64,000 nt of DNA from JACOND01 sp965202795 (GCA_965202795.1 OZ241848.1:248001-312000); one strand, 5' to 3'. Counted from the stretch's first letter, positions 44,446-51,906 are shown. The notes: generated from the letters alone by a model not told the origin. Translations and numbers: made by a program.

Positions 44446-44550
44446 TTGAGTGTCAAATTTCCCGGACACAGCCCGCCGCCCATCGATTCGCTTGTATCGT
44501 CCGGCTTGCTTTGAGACAGGCGTCAGGCTTTCAAAATCCTCTAAAGCAGG
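44446..44550 (-). pseudogene. Fragment of the M2 methylase gene
   Basis: About 100 bp closely match 42371-42475, which codes residues 31-66 of M2 (ALEDFESLMLVSKQSGRYKR onward). It is cut on the right by the end of the beta-helix gene (stop at 44557) and joined on the left to the last 20 bp of an R2-like gene. Confidence 0.82.
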
Positions 44551-44556
44551 CCCTGT

Positions 44557-45279
44557 TTAATGCTCCCCTGAAGTGATTTTGCCGGTTTTCAGATGAGCTT
44601 TGGAGACGCGCGCGCTGCCGGAAATCATTGCGGCGCCGCTAACCCGCGCAAGGCCGCCAACCCGCGCCATGCCATAAATCTTTGCGCTGCCAGAAACCCT
44701 TGCATTGCCAGAAACGCCTGCTTTGTCAAAAACACTTGCATTGCCGAAAACCTTTGCGGAGCCGGCAATCCATGCTTTGCCGGCAGCCATTGCATGATGA
44801 AAAATCTCCGCATTGTTGCTAACATTCGCGCCACCCTTAACCTGCGCATGGCCATAAACCCGCGCATTGTTAAAAACCCTTGCATTGCCAAAAACCCGGG
44901 CATATTCATAAATATGTGGATTTTCAGCAACCACTGCTTCGCCATAAACCCGCGCCGAGCCATAAACCCGCGCCGAGGAGCCATAAACTTTCGCATTGCC
45001 GGAAATTATTGCAGCGCCGGCAATCCATGCGCCGCCAGAAACATACGCATTTTGAGAAATTTTTGCATTGCCGGAAACCTTTGCCCTGCCGCAAACCCTC
45101 GCATTTTTGCCCACAAAGGCGGTCTTGGCCACAGTGGCTGCGGCCGCCACAAAGCCCCCGCCATTGCTATGAGGCGCGCCCTCAATGCCAGGGCCGCATG
45201 GCGCGGCTTCCGGCTTTGTGGCCGCTGCTCCAGCGGAAAAGCCAAAAATCAGCAAAGCCGAAAAAATCAGTTTTTTCAT
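44557..45279 (-). CDS. Secreted left-handed beta-helix (hexapeptide-repeat) protein, paralogue 1
   Basis: Signal peptide MKKLIFSALLIFGFSAGAAA, a short Cys-containing N-terminal stretch (APCGPGIEGAPHSNGGGFVA), then about 30 hexapeptide-like turns of the form VSGNAK/ARVYGS/AWIAGS in which every sixth residue is small and hydrophobic ones face in: the left-handed parallel beta-helix pattern. It lacks an acyltransferase catalytic His or C-terminal extension, so it is more likely structural or adhesive than enzymatic. GGAGGG precedes the ATG. It sits inside the R-M mosaic. A close paralogue lies at 57.5 kb with the same signal and N-terminal motif. Confidence 0.82.
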   Translation of the reverse strand: MKKLIFSALLIFGFSAGAAATKPEAAPCGPGIEGAPHSNGGGFVAAAATVAKTAFVGKNARVCGRAKVSGNAKISQNAYVSGGAWIAGAAIISGNAKVYGSSARVYGSARVYGEAVVAENPHIYEYARVFGNARVFNNARVYGHAQVKGGANVSNNAEIFHHAMAAGKAWIAGSAKVFGNASVFDKAGVSGNARVSGSAKIYGMARVGGLARVSGAAMISGSARVSKAHLKTGKITSGEH

Positions 45280-45414
45280 GACAAGCCCTCCATGGCTGGT
45301 TTTTTGCCCCCGATCCGCCGGGGACAGCCTGTTTATACCGCGGCCCGGTCCGGCAGATCAAGCCCCCGCCCTGGATTTTCAGGCCTTTCGGAGGACTCCA
45401 GGCGGCGGGCTGTC

Positions 45415-45975
45415 TCAAGCCATTGAGGCCAGCCGAAAAAACGAGGCGCGGCAGCAATAAGCAGGGCTTATGGCCGGGATATGTGATGCAAGGCTTTGCC
45501 CGGCCGGCAAAGGCTTTGTGTATTCATTTTCCTTCAATACTTTAGACATAACCGCTTTGTCATCCGCCCTGATATTCAAATCTTTTAAATAGCTGTCAAT
45601 TATTTCACGGGATGAAGAGTATTTTGTCAGGCTTATAACAGCGTCATTTGAAAAAGCCCGCTCTATCATATCAGGAATGTCAGGTATTATTTTCCCATAA
45701 CTGGTTTTTAAAAAATCAGACAGGGCCGCAACATAAGGCTGATCCGCCGCATCTTGATCATTGGCGCTTAGAAGGCTGTTCAGCTTGAGTGTCATGGTCA
45801 CATGAGAGCCGTCCAGGATTCTGATTTCTCTGTCAGATCCTGTCAAAATGCTAAGCTCCATTAGAAACATAATGCCCTGGGAAAGCCTTGGATTGGCCGC
45901 ATGGTGGGGAAGAGTGGACTGCCATTGCTGATATTGTTTGGATTTATATTGAGATATTTGTCCCTTACACTCCAC
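45415..45975 (-). pseudogene. Gene fragment, possibly NurA-like nuclease
   Basis: An open frame of 186 codons with no ribosome site that overlaps the DruA-like remnant in another frame. The usable part, from MFLMELSILTGSDREI, has IRILDGSH (a D-G-S motif) and KYSSSREIIDSYLKDLN, which faintly recall NurA 5'-3' nucleases. The C-terminal end (PAYCCRASFFRLASMA) is low quality. The N-terminal 35 codons are probably not translated as such. Likely part of a broken gene; the family assignment is tentative. Confidence 0.45.
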
Positions 45976-46330
45976 TTGAGAATAGGGCTTTGCAGGCCAA
46001 TCAATCCTATAGGAGCTTCATGACAGTCATCCCAAACAAGAAATCTCATCTGCCTGCCGTAAGACTTTTCATAAGGCAGGCTCCACCATGTCAAATTCCA
46101 CCACCTGAATAAATCAGCTGACTGATCCCCTTCTTTGGCTTGAATCAGCCTTGGCTTGATTTTTTGTATATTGATTTCATGAGCGCTCCTCATAAACTTT
46201 TTTGCCTCAGGCATAAAATCTTCTATAAAATGAATATTTTTATTGATTTTTTCCGCTCTGGGGAAATTATGGATCTTTTTTATTTTTTCTCTTATTTTTT
46301 CCCTGTCAGCAGAGGGAAGGCAAAATGCGC
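45861..46330 (-). pseudogene. DruA-like (DUF4338) gene remnant
   Basis: The minus frame is open from about 46373 to a stop at 45861. It reads DREKIREKIKKIHNFPRAEK, IKPRLIQAKEGDQSADLFRW, YGRQMRFLVWDDCHEAPIGL and SPILKWSVRDKYLNI, which follows the DUF4338/DruA pattern (KIRPRL, SDLFR, YGRRMRFLVWD, LIGL, RD). The expected downstream motif (VMDAYVLGAVPPY) is missing; after about residue 150 the frame ends in unrelated sequence. There is no proper start upstream of the ATG at 46214. DruA belongs to the Druantia anti-phage system; this copy looks dead. Confidence 0.7.
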
Positions 46331-46439
46331 TGGTTTTTGATGGAATATCCCTGAAAAAAAAGCGCTTTTTTCACTTTTTCTTTTAAGGACCTTTCCATTA
46401 TAAGAAGATTGTTTTGCATGTTCCCCTTTTATAGGCTTT

Positions 46440-46645
46440 AAAGCCTTGCCTCCGCCCCTGCCGCCATTTGCGGACAAAGTGATGGCATGGCCATTTATGG
46501 AGCAAATCCTCCCGCGCCCTGCCCGCCCCTGTTTTTGTATACAGCCCGCGCATGTTTGTCAACTTCTGACGAAAAGACACATTTCAGGCCCTTTCGCTCA
46601 AGGGCGATCTGGAATCCCGCAATGCCGGCAAATAAATCAATGTCC
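46440..46645 (-). pseudogene. Internally deleted copy of the M1 C5-cytosine methylase
   Basis: Read on the minus strand: DIDLFAGIAGFQIALERKGL then KCVFSSEVDKHARAVYKN match the M1 N-terminus, but the frame jumps directly to RGGQGAG and a sequence matching M1 around residue 230 (NGHAITLSANGG), with a stop in between. About 190 codons including the catalytic Cys motif are missing. Copy 3 of the R-M leader lies just upstream. Confidence 0.85.
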
Positions 46646-46652
46646 GCAGCGG

Positions 46653-46988
46653 ATTTTTGCCCGCTGCCCGCCCGGCAGGCCTCAAACAGGCGCCTCTTCC
46701 CCCGCGCGCCCCCCTGAGCTTGAACAGGCGCCTCCCCCGCGCAGCCGCCCCCCGGCAGAGCCTTTTGAACTGAAACCGCCAAAGAGCCTCAAAAAAACAG
46801 GCATGCCCCCCCCTTTAACAGACTAAAGTCCGAAAAGCCAATACAGATAAGGCGCTGCATTATAAGGGCCTCGGACCCCGGCGGATATTGCTACGGAGCG
46901 GCAATAGGGCTTTTTTATTTTGCCACAGCATCCTTTTGGCTGCGATGTTTTTTAGACAAAAGTCTTAGCTCCGGCTTAAAATTTATGC
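46653..46988. repeat. Shared R-M leader, copy 3 (diverged, upstream of the dead M1 copy)
   Basis: Aligns with copies 1 and 2 through TCCGAAAAGCCAATACAGAT, the conserved minus-strand TTATAAT near 46858 and GCCACAGCATCC, but is more diverged and its middle part is replaced. Confidence 0.75.
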
Positions 46989-47047
46989 CAGCCGGGCTGA
47001 ATTTTTTTATCCATAATGGCCTTCTGGGTTTTGGTTAAAACAGGCTC

Positions 47048-47476
47048 CTATTCAAGAAGGGCATCGATGGGCATGTGTTTGCGGATCCAGTCCAGGCCGG
47101 GGGCCTCTGTGTCCTTGTAAATATTCTGCTTAGTGATCAGGTAAAGCTCAAAGCCCTTCAGCATAAAGACAAGCCGATCCTTTGCCGCCCGGTCCCGGCA
47201 GTCCGCCGCATAGCGCTCGATCGCCTTTTGCCAGCGCGGCTCGCCTTTTCCAAGGTAAAACTTTACCGCCGCCTTCTTATTGGCCGGCATGCTGTCCCCG
47301 AAAATCCAGACAGAGAAGATCAGATCGCTTTGATCATCCGCGGCCCTTTCAATAGACCGCGCCTGATCCTGGCAATCATTAAACTTAAGAAAGCTTTTCC
47401 AGCCAAGCCAGGTAAAAGCCACAAAAGCATAGAGAAGGCCGACAGTCCCAAAAATCAGCTTGCGCTCTGAAGTCAT
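47048..47476 (-). CDS. Hypothetical membrane protein downstream of the pilin
   Basis: 142 residues, no family recognised. One N-terminal membrane segment (KLIFGTVGLLYAFVAFTWLGW) is followed by a soluble, probably periplasmic helical domain with two Cys (FNDCQDQARSIER and YAADCRDRAAK) that could form a disulfide. It is the next gene after the pilin on the same strand, separated from it by a strong hairpin, so it may be expressed from read-through. A role in pilus function is possible but only by position. Confidence 0.6.
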   Translation of the reverse strand: MTSERKLIFGTVGLLYAFVAFTWLGWKSFLKFNDCQDQARSIERAADDQSDLIFSVWIFGDSMPANKKAAVKFYLGKGEPRWQKAIERYAADCRDRAAKDRLVFMLKGFELYLITKQNIYKDTEAPGLDWIRKHMPIDALLE

Positions 47477-47493
47477 GCTTTCCCCTTAGGCAA

Positions 47494-47516
47494 AGCCCCC
47501 GGACAATCCGGGGGCT
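47494..47516 (-). terminator. Rho-independent-type hairpin after the pilin gene
   Basis: GCCCCCGGA-CAA-TCCGGGGGC, a perfect 9-bp stem with a 3-bp loop, 18 bp past the pilin stop and just before the next gene. Only a short T-run (TTT) follows on the minus strand, so it may attenuate rather than fully stop transcription. Confidence 0.6.
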
Positions 47517-47533
47517 TGAGATTTAAGATCTGA

Positions 47534-48208
47534 TTATATGGAGCATTCACCGGTTGATGACGAGCAGTCCGCTTGTCTTGCTGCTGTGCTTACTCCTGTG
47601 GTTCCGCAGTCGGCGTCTCCCACAGTAGGGACACTAGACGCGCAAGATGCTGCTGTCCCATTTGAGTCCCCATCTACATCAAAGGTGCAGCCGGCAGGGC
47701 AGGCCCCCGCTTGATCAAAAGTGGCTGGGGCAGAGCAACCTGCCGAAACAACTATATCTTTGCAGTCTGTCCCCACAGGAACCCCATAAAGGGTTTTTGT
47801 GGCTAGCCCTGTGTTATTGTTATCAAACTGAACACAAGCATTATAGTCAGCATCCCCTGGCAGTTTAATTTCCAGGCAAGTTTTTGTGTTTCCTGTGTCT
47901 TGCTCTTGATCTATGGAAACCCCTGCGGGGGCTCTAACCGTGTTATTTATGTTATTGTCTGCGCAGGTTGCAAAATTTTCTACAGCAAGACAACCTGCAA
48001 AGGATTTTTGGATTACATTTATGCTTTGTGTTAATGAGCCTTTTTGAGCCCTTAAAGTGTATTTTTGATAAGCCGGGATGGCCACAGCAGCCAAAACCCC
48101 GATGATGCCGATCACAACCAAAAGCTCGATCAATGAAAATCCAGCTTGCCCCTGCCGCGCTCTTTTTTGCGGGAAAAGAGCTTGAAAAACCGCTTTAATT
48201 GTTTTCAT
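47534..48208 (-). CDS. pilA: Type IV prepilin (PilA-like), cysteine-rich
   Basis: A type III signal sequence with a long basic leader (MKTIKAVFQALFPQKRARQG) and the prepilin peptidase site QAG/FSLIELLVVIGIIGVLA. Glu5 of the mature protein is present and the hydrophobic helix ends in AIPAYQKYTLRAQKG. The globular part has about 12 cysteines, many in the C-terminal 70 residues (CSAPATFDQAGACPAGCTF), an unusual density for a major pilin and suggestive of several disulfides. ATG 48208 has GGAGGG seven bases upstream. No pilus assembly genes are in the window. Confidence 0.92.
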   Translation of the reverse strand: MKTIKAVFQALFPQKRARQGQAGFSLIELLVVIGIIGVLAAVAIPAYQKYTLRAQKGSLTQSINVIQKSFAGCLAVENFATCADNNINNTVRAPAGVSIDQEQDTGNTKTCLEIKLPGDADYNACVQFDNNNTGLATKTLYGVPVGTDCKDIVVSAGCSAPATFDQAGACPAGCTFDVDGDSNGTAASCASSVPTVGDADCGTTGVSTAARQADCSSSTGECSI

Positions 48209-48471
48209 GAGAATCCCTCCTGGATGGATAGTCTCCAAAGCCCGGCCCATCGCCGGGCAGCCTCAAAAAATCAGCGGGGGGAGAGGCAGCTGCGGCTGGA
48301 AACGGGCCTTAGCCGCCAATGCCCCGCCAAAATACGCCGGAGGGATGGGCCTTCCGGCGCTGTTAACTGCCACAGCCTTTTGCCGCCATCTGCATGGCTG
48401 TTTCAGCCATGCGCCGCGCAGCCGAATCGGGGGGCAATCCCCGCCCGGCCCGCAGCCGGCAAAGCAAAAAA

Positions 48472-48509
48472 ATGTAACATAATGAAGCTTATCGGCGGCT
48501 TGCGCCTTT
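48472..48509 (+). repeat. Left arm of a 38-bp perfect inverted repeat
   Basis: Starts ATGTAACATAATGAAGC and matches the reverse complement of 51586-51623 at all 38 positions. The identity stops sharply on both sides. The two arms enclose 3.1 kb with the rpn genes. Confidence 0.9.
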
Positions 48510-48724
48510 GGCCGGGCCAGGCCAAAGGGGGCGGCCCGCGCTGCCCAGCCTAAAGGCGGGGAAAATCGGGCTTTAAATTCTGGAGCAGGGCCTGCGGCTG
48601 TCCTTATATAAAGGACATTTGCGCGCTCTCAGAGCCAGCAGCTTAAACAGGTCCCAGCGCTGAACCTCTGCCTTGCTGCTTTGCCGCTGCCGAACCCGCT
48701 TGAAGGGAACAGCCGCAAAGCCAT

Positions 48725-48950
48725 CCCTCTGGACAAGCCCGCCGTTTCTCAGAGGACCGGGAACGGCCCAATGGCCGGCCCAGCAAACAGTCATCCTCTG
48801 GACAAGCCTGTCTATACTGCGGCGGCTCGGGAACGGCCGCCAGGCTGTCCATCGAAACAGCCAAGGCCGCCAAGCTGCCTCTGGAAAAGCCCGTGACTCT
48901 GCCAGAGGACCGGGAACAGCCGCCAGGCTGTCCAGACAAACAGGCCGCGC
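48725..48950. repeat. Three diverged copies of the dispersed two-hairpin repeat
   Basis: Copies begin at about 48725, 48793 and 48877 (CTCTGGACAAGC or CTCTGGAAAAGC), each followed by CGGGAACGGCC- or GGGAACAGCC-type hairpins. They are more diverged than the array at 17.7 kb. The 250 bp from about 49020 to the rpn promoter region are T-rich on the plus strand and hold no gene. Confidence 0.75.
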
Positions 48951-49314
48951 CAAAATGGAATGTTTTTTTCTCAAAACCCCCCAAAACCGGGGTTTTGAGG
49001 GCATTTTGGCTGGATCGTTTTTTGCATGATGTTTTTTGATTGCGCCTGAGCTTAAACAGATTTTTTTAGAGATTTGCTTAAAATTTGAGCGCTTTTTGAG
49101 ATTTTTTTTCAGATTTGGGGATTTTCGGGATTTTTAGGCGCTTTTTAAGGTTTTTTGGAGGTTTTTTTCAGATTTTTTAAAAAAAATTGCAAAAAACCTA
49201 GATTTTACATCGTTTTTGCATGGTGTTTCGTAAAGTCTGCGCGCGAAAGCTCCAAGCAGAGGCTTTAGCGGGGGCGGGCAGGCAGCGGACAAAAACCAAA
49301 CAGGAGGGACAGCC

Positions 49315-50436
49315 ATGAAAGCAAACATTTTCGGCAAGGGAAAAAATAGAAAAAATGACAAATCAGGGAGCAGATCTGCCCATGAACGGCCGCCAGGCCG
49401 CCCCGGCAAACAAGCCCGCGGGGGGCCCTCAGCCCATGACTCTTACTTCCGCAAGGTTTTTTCCAAAAAAAGATACACCCCCAACATCTTTAAGCTTGCG
49501 CTCCCTGAAAAACTCTACAATCTGCTGGACTGGAGCTCCCTGGAGGTCGAAATGAAAACCTTTCTAAGCGAGGAAATGAGAGAAAGGCGGACCGACATCC
49601 TCTGCTCTGTGAAAATTAAAAACGGCGGCGGACGGCTGGGCCTGCTGTTTCTTTTGGAGCACCGGAGCCACCAGGGAAAGGACATCCACCAGATTCTTCT
49701 GGAGTATCAGACTCCGGCTTACCGGGCCTTGAAAATGCCCATCATCCCAATTGTGCCCTACAGCGGAAAAAGGCCAAAGTGGACTCAGCCGCTGGATTTT
49801 CATGGCTCGCTGCTGCGGGATTTTAAGAGTCAGCTTTCGCCGGCCCAGTCCAGGGCCGCGGCGGAGGTTTGGGATGCAATAAAGGGGCATGTTTTGAATT
49901 TCCGTTATTTTCTGCTGAATTTGAGGGATTTAGATGAGGGAAAATCCAGGGGCTTGACTTCTCATCCGGCATTGTTTATCCTGAAACATATATGGGATTT
50001 GAAGGGGGACTGGGAGCGGGCTGAGCGGATTATTAAAAAGCTGTTTCGCATGGGGGCCGCTTTAAGCCTTGAGGACTGGAAGGTTTTAATAAACAAGGCA
50101 GTTGATTACATTTGCAGCGCTCATCCGGAGCGGTTTAACTGGAAGGTTTTAAAGGAGATCGATCAAAAAGCCACAGGAGGGAAAAACTTTATGCAGTTTA
50201 TAGACACAATGGAAGAGGTTGGCAAAAAAAACCTGCGGAAAGGCCGGCAGGAGGGCCGGCAGGAGGGCCGGCAGACAAGGGAGCGAGAGGTCATTTTCAA
50301 TATGCTCCAGAAAAATTTGGAAATTTCTCTGATTTCTGAGGTGACTGGCCTGCCAGAAGCCGAGATTATTAGATTCAAAGATAATGGGCTGAAAAGCCAG
50401 CCGAAAGCGGGCGCTCAAAACGGCAAGGCTGAATAA
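49315..50436 (+). CDS. rpn: Rpn family recombination-promoting nuclease/putative transposase
   Basis: A PD-(D/E)xK nuclease-fold protein of the Rpn/YhgA family: HDSYFRKVFSKKRYTPNIFK at the start of the domain, RRTDILCSVKIKNG and LGLLFLLEHRSHQ provide the active-site Asp and Glu strands, then IIPIVPYSGKR. The family includes DNA endonucleases with toxic and anti-phage activity. The C-terminus has the GRQEGRQEGRQ repeat and a small helical domain (EAEIIRFKDNG). AGGAGGGACAGCC precedes the ATG. Residues about 23-36 (HERPPGRPGKQARG) are encoded by a piece of the dispersed two-hairpin repeat, an in-frame insertion. The gene lies inside the 38-bp inverted repeat. The C-terminal part is duplicated downstream. 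Confidence 0.93.
   Translation: MKANIFGKGKNRKNDKSGSRSAHERPPGRPGKQARGGPSAHDSYFRKVFSKKRYTPNIFKLALPEKLYNLLDWSSLEVEMKTFLSEEMRERRTDILCSVKIKNGGGRLGLLFLLEHRSHQGKDIHQILLEYQTPAYRALKMPIIPIVPYSGKRPKWTQPLDFHGSLLRDFKSQLSPAQSRAAAEVWDAIKGHVLNFRYFLLNLRDLDEGKSRGLTSHPALFILKHIWDLKGDWERAERIIKKLFRMGAALSLEDWKVLINKAVDYICSAHPERFNWKVLKEIDQKATGGKNFMQFIDTMEEVGKKNLRKGRQEGRQEGRQTREREVIFNMLQKNLEISLISEVTGLPEAEIIRFKDNGLKSQPKAGAQNGKAE
50191..50436 (+). CDS. Internally initiated C-terminal Rpn small protein (candidate RpnS antitoxin)
   Basis: Inside rpn, in frame (codon 293), ACAGGAGGGAAAAACTTTATG gives an ATG with GGAGGG nine bases before it, as good as the ribosome site of the full gene. It would make an 81-residue protein, MQFIDTMEEVGKK to the shared stop, consisting of the GRQ-repeat and the small helical domain. 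In studied Rpn genes an intragenic small protein of this kind blocks the toxicity of the full-length nuclease. Whether it is made here is inferred from the ribosome site. Confidence 0.6.
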   Translation: MQFIDTMEEVGKKNLRKGRQEGRQEGRQTREREVIFNMLQKNLEISLISEVTGLPEAEIIRFKDNGLKSQPKAGAQNGKAE

Positions 50437-50581
50437 GCCGCGGCTTAGGCCTGGCCCGGGCGGGGCCGGCCCGGCAATTAAAAGAGCTTTGGCCTTGGCC
50501 CCACACAGCGCTCATCCGGAGCGGTTTAACTGGAAGGTTTTAAAGGAGATCGATCAAAAAGCCACAGGAGGGAAAAACTTT

Positions 50582-50803
50582 ATGCAGTTTATAGACACAA
50601 TGGAAGAGGTTGGCAAAAAAAACCGGCAGGAAGGCCGGCAGGAAGGCCGGCAGGAAGTCATTTTCAATATGCTCCAGGAAAAGTTTGATATTTCCGCTAT
50701 TTCCAGGGCAACTGGCCTGCCAGAAACTGAGATTATCAAGTTCAAAAACGGCAAGCTCAAAAGCCAGCCGAAAGCGGGCGCTCAAAACGGCAAAGCTGAA
50801 TGA
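50582..50803 (+). CDS. Duplicated C-terminal Rpn domain as a separate small gene
   Basis: A 391-bp tandem duplication (50115-50505 repeated from 50506) carries the last part of rpn. It keeps the internal ribosome site GGAGGG and ATG (50582), giving a 73-residue protein MQFIDTMEEVGKK...QNGKAE that differs from the parent at scattered positions (EKFDISAISRATGLPETEII). A longer reading from a TTG at 50489 has no ribosome site. It looks like a stand-alone copy of the intragenic antitoxin. The pieces have diverged yet stayed open, which suggests selection. Confidence 0.65.
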   Translation: MQFIDTMEEVGKKNRQEGRQEGRQEVIFNMLQEKFDISAISRATGLPETEIIKFKNGKLKSQPKAGAQNGKAE

Positions 50804-50963
50804 GCCGCGCGCTTCGGACTGGCCCGGGCCAGCTGACAATAAAAAGGCGGCGCATTGCCGCGCTGAAAGGCGCCTTCCCTCACAGCAGTCATTTCCCCCT
50901 GAAAAGGGCGGCCCTCCAAGCTCTCTCCGGCATCTTTTGCTTTTGCCAAAAAAATCAGGCATA

Positions 50964-51105
50964 TCCCAGCGCCGAGCCTGCGCTTTTCCGCAGGAGCAGC
51001 TGCAAAGCCGGCTCTTTAAGCAGATCCCAGCGCTGAACCTGCGCTTTTCCGCAGGAGCGGCTGCAAAGCCAGCTCTTTAAGCAGATCCCAGCGCTGAACC
51101 TGCTT
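50964..51105. repeat. 61-bp tandem repeat
   Basis: CGCTTTTCCGCAGGAG recurs 61 bp apart (50981 and 51042), with TCTTTAAGCAGATCCCAGCG in each copy; a third partial copy ends near 51105. A related sequence (TTAAACAGGTCCCAGCGCTG) occurs near 48640, also inside the 38-bp inverted repeat. Non-coding. Confidence 0.7.
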
Positions 51106-51142
51106 TAGCCCTTGGCGCCGAACCCCTGATTTTCCCACAGGA

Positions 51143-51412
51143 GCGGCCGTCCAGACAAATATGCCTGTGACTCCCCGGCAGCGAGGGGATGGCCCCTGTC
51201 CCAGCAAACAGGCATCCTCTGGACAGGCCTGTTGCTCCGCAACGAACCGGGAACAGCCGAAAGGCCGTCCCAGCAAACAGGCCTGCCGCTCCCTGGCGGA
51301 CCGGGAGCGGCCGCCAGGCCAGCCCAGCAAACAGGCATCCTCTGGACAAGCCTGCCATGCCTCGGCAGCTCGGGAACGGCCCAATGGCCGGCCAGATCAA
51401 CAGGCGGGGCCA
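51143..51412. repeat. Four diverged copies of the dispersed two-hairpin repeat
   Basis: Repeats of the type CAGGCATCCTCTGGACA(G/A)GCCTG and GGGAACAGCC/GGGAACGGCC hairpins, with CCCAGCAAACAGGC spacers. They lie between the rpn genes and the right arm of the 38-bp inverted repeat. Confidence 0.7.
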
Positions 51413-51423
51413 GCCATTGAAAC

Positions 51424-51559
51424 GAAAAAATGAGACAGATTTGGCGGCAAAAAGCCGAAAAAGGCTTTAGAGGGATAAAAGAGGCCCCCGCCCAGGGCCG
51501 CGGGGGCAGAAATCTTCTTGGCTGCTGGACTTTTGGCTTAAAAATGTCTCATTTTTTCG
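51424..51559. repeat. Small inverted-repeat element (about 135 bp)
   Basis: CGAAAAAATGAGACA near 51423 and its exact complement near 51545-51559 bracket about 105 bp. The inside includes a GC-rich 8-bp hairpin, GCCCCCGC/GCGGGGGC (51484-51507), followed on the minus strand by CTCTTTT, which would work as a terminator. It resembles a miniature element, but no target duplication is visible. Confidence 0.5.
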
Positions 51560-51585
51560 CCTTTTTACTTTGTTAGGGCTGGACA

Positions 51586-51623
51586 AAAGGCGCAAGCCGC
51601 CGATAAGCTTCATTATGTTACAT
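51586..51623 (-). repeat. Right arm of the 38-bp perfect inverted repeat
   Basis: Begins AAAGGCGCAAGCCGCCGATA and ends GTTACAT; perfect reverse complement of 48472-48509. No gene is seen between it and rdgB. Confidence 0.9.
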
Positions 51624-51906
51624 AAACAGCCCCGAAGCTGTCCTTAAGTCCAGGCAAAATCGCCGGCGGCGGGCTTTCTTATTAAAAGTTTCATTCTGCA
51701 TTCAGGCCTTTTAGGCCATGCCAAAAAGTCTCCGGCGCGCGCGGCGGACCTCGGCTTGCTCCCTGTCCCGGCAGGGGGGCTGGCAAGAGGGCTTGTTTTT
51801 TTTGATTGACTTTCCTGATAAAAGCGGTATTTGTTAGAGGCTGGCCTGCCCCCTGGCAAAAAATGGGCAAAAAACAAGTTTATAAAAAAACCAGGAGGAG
51901 ACAAAA

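Noticed and set aside
44593..45426. 277-codon plus-strand frame across the beta-helix gene
   Set aside because: Produced by the hexad codon pattern on the other strand; the minus-strand protein has signal peptide, ribosome site and a paralogue.
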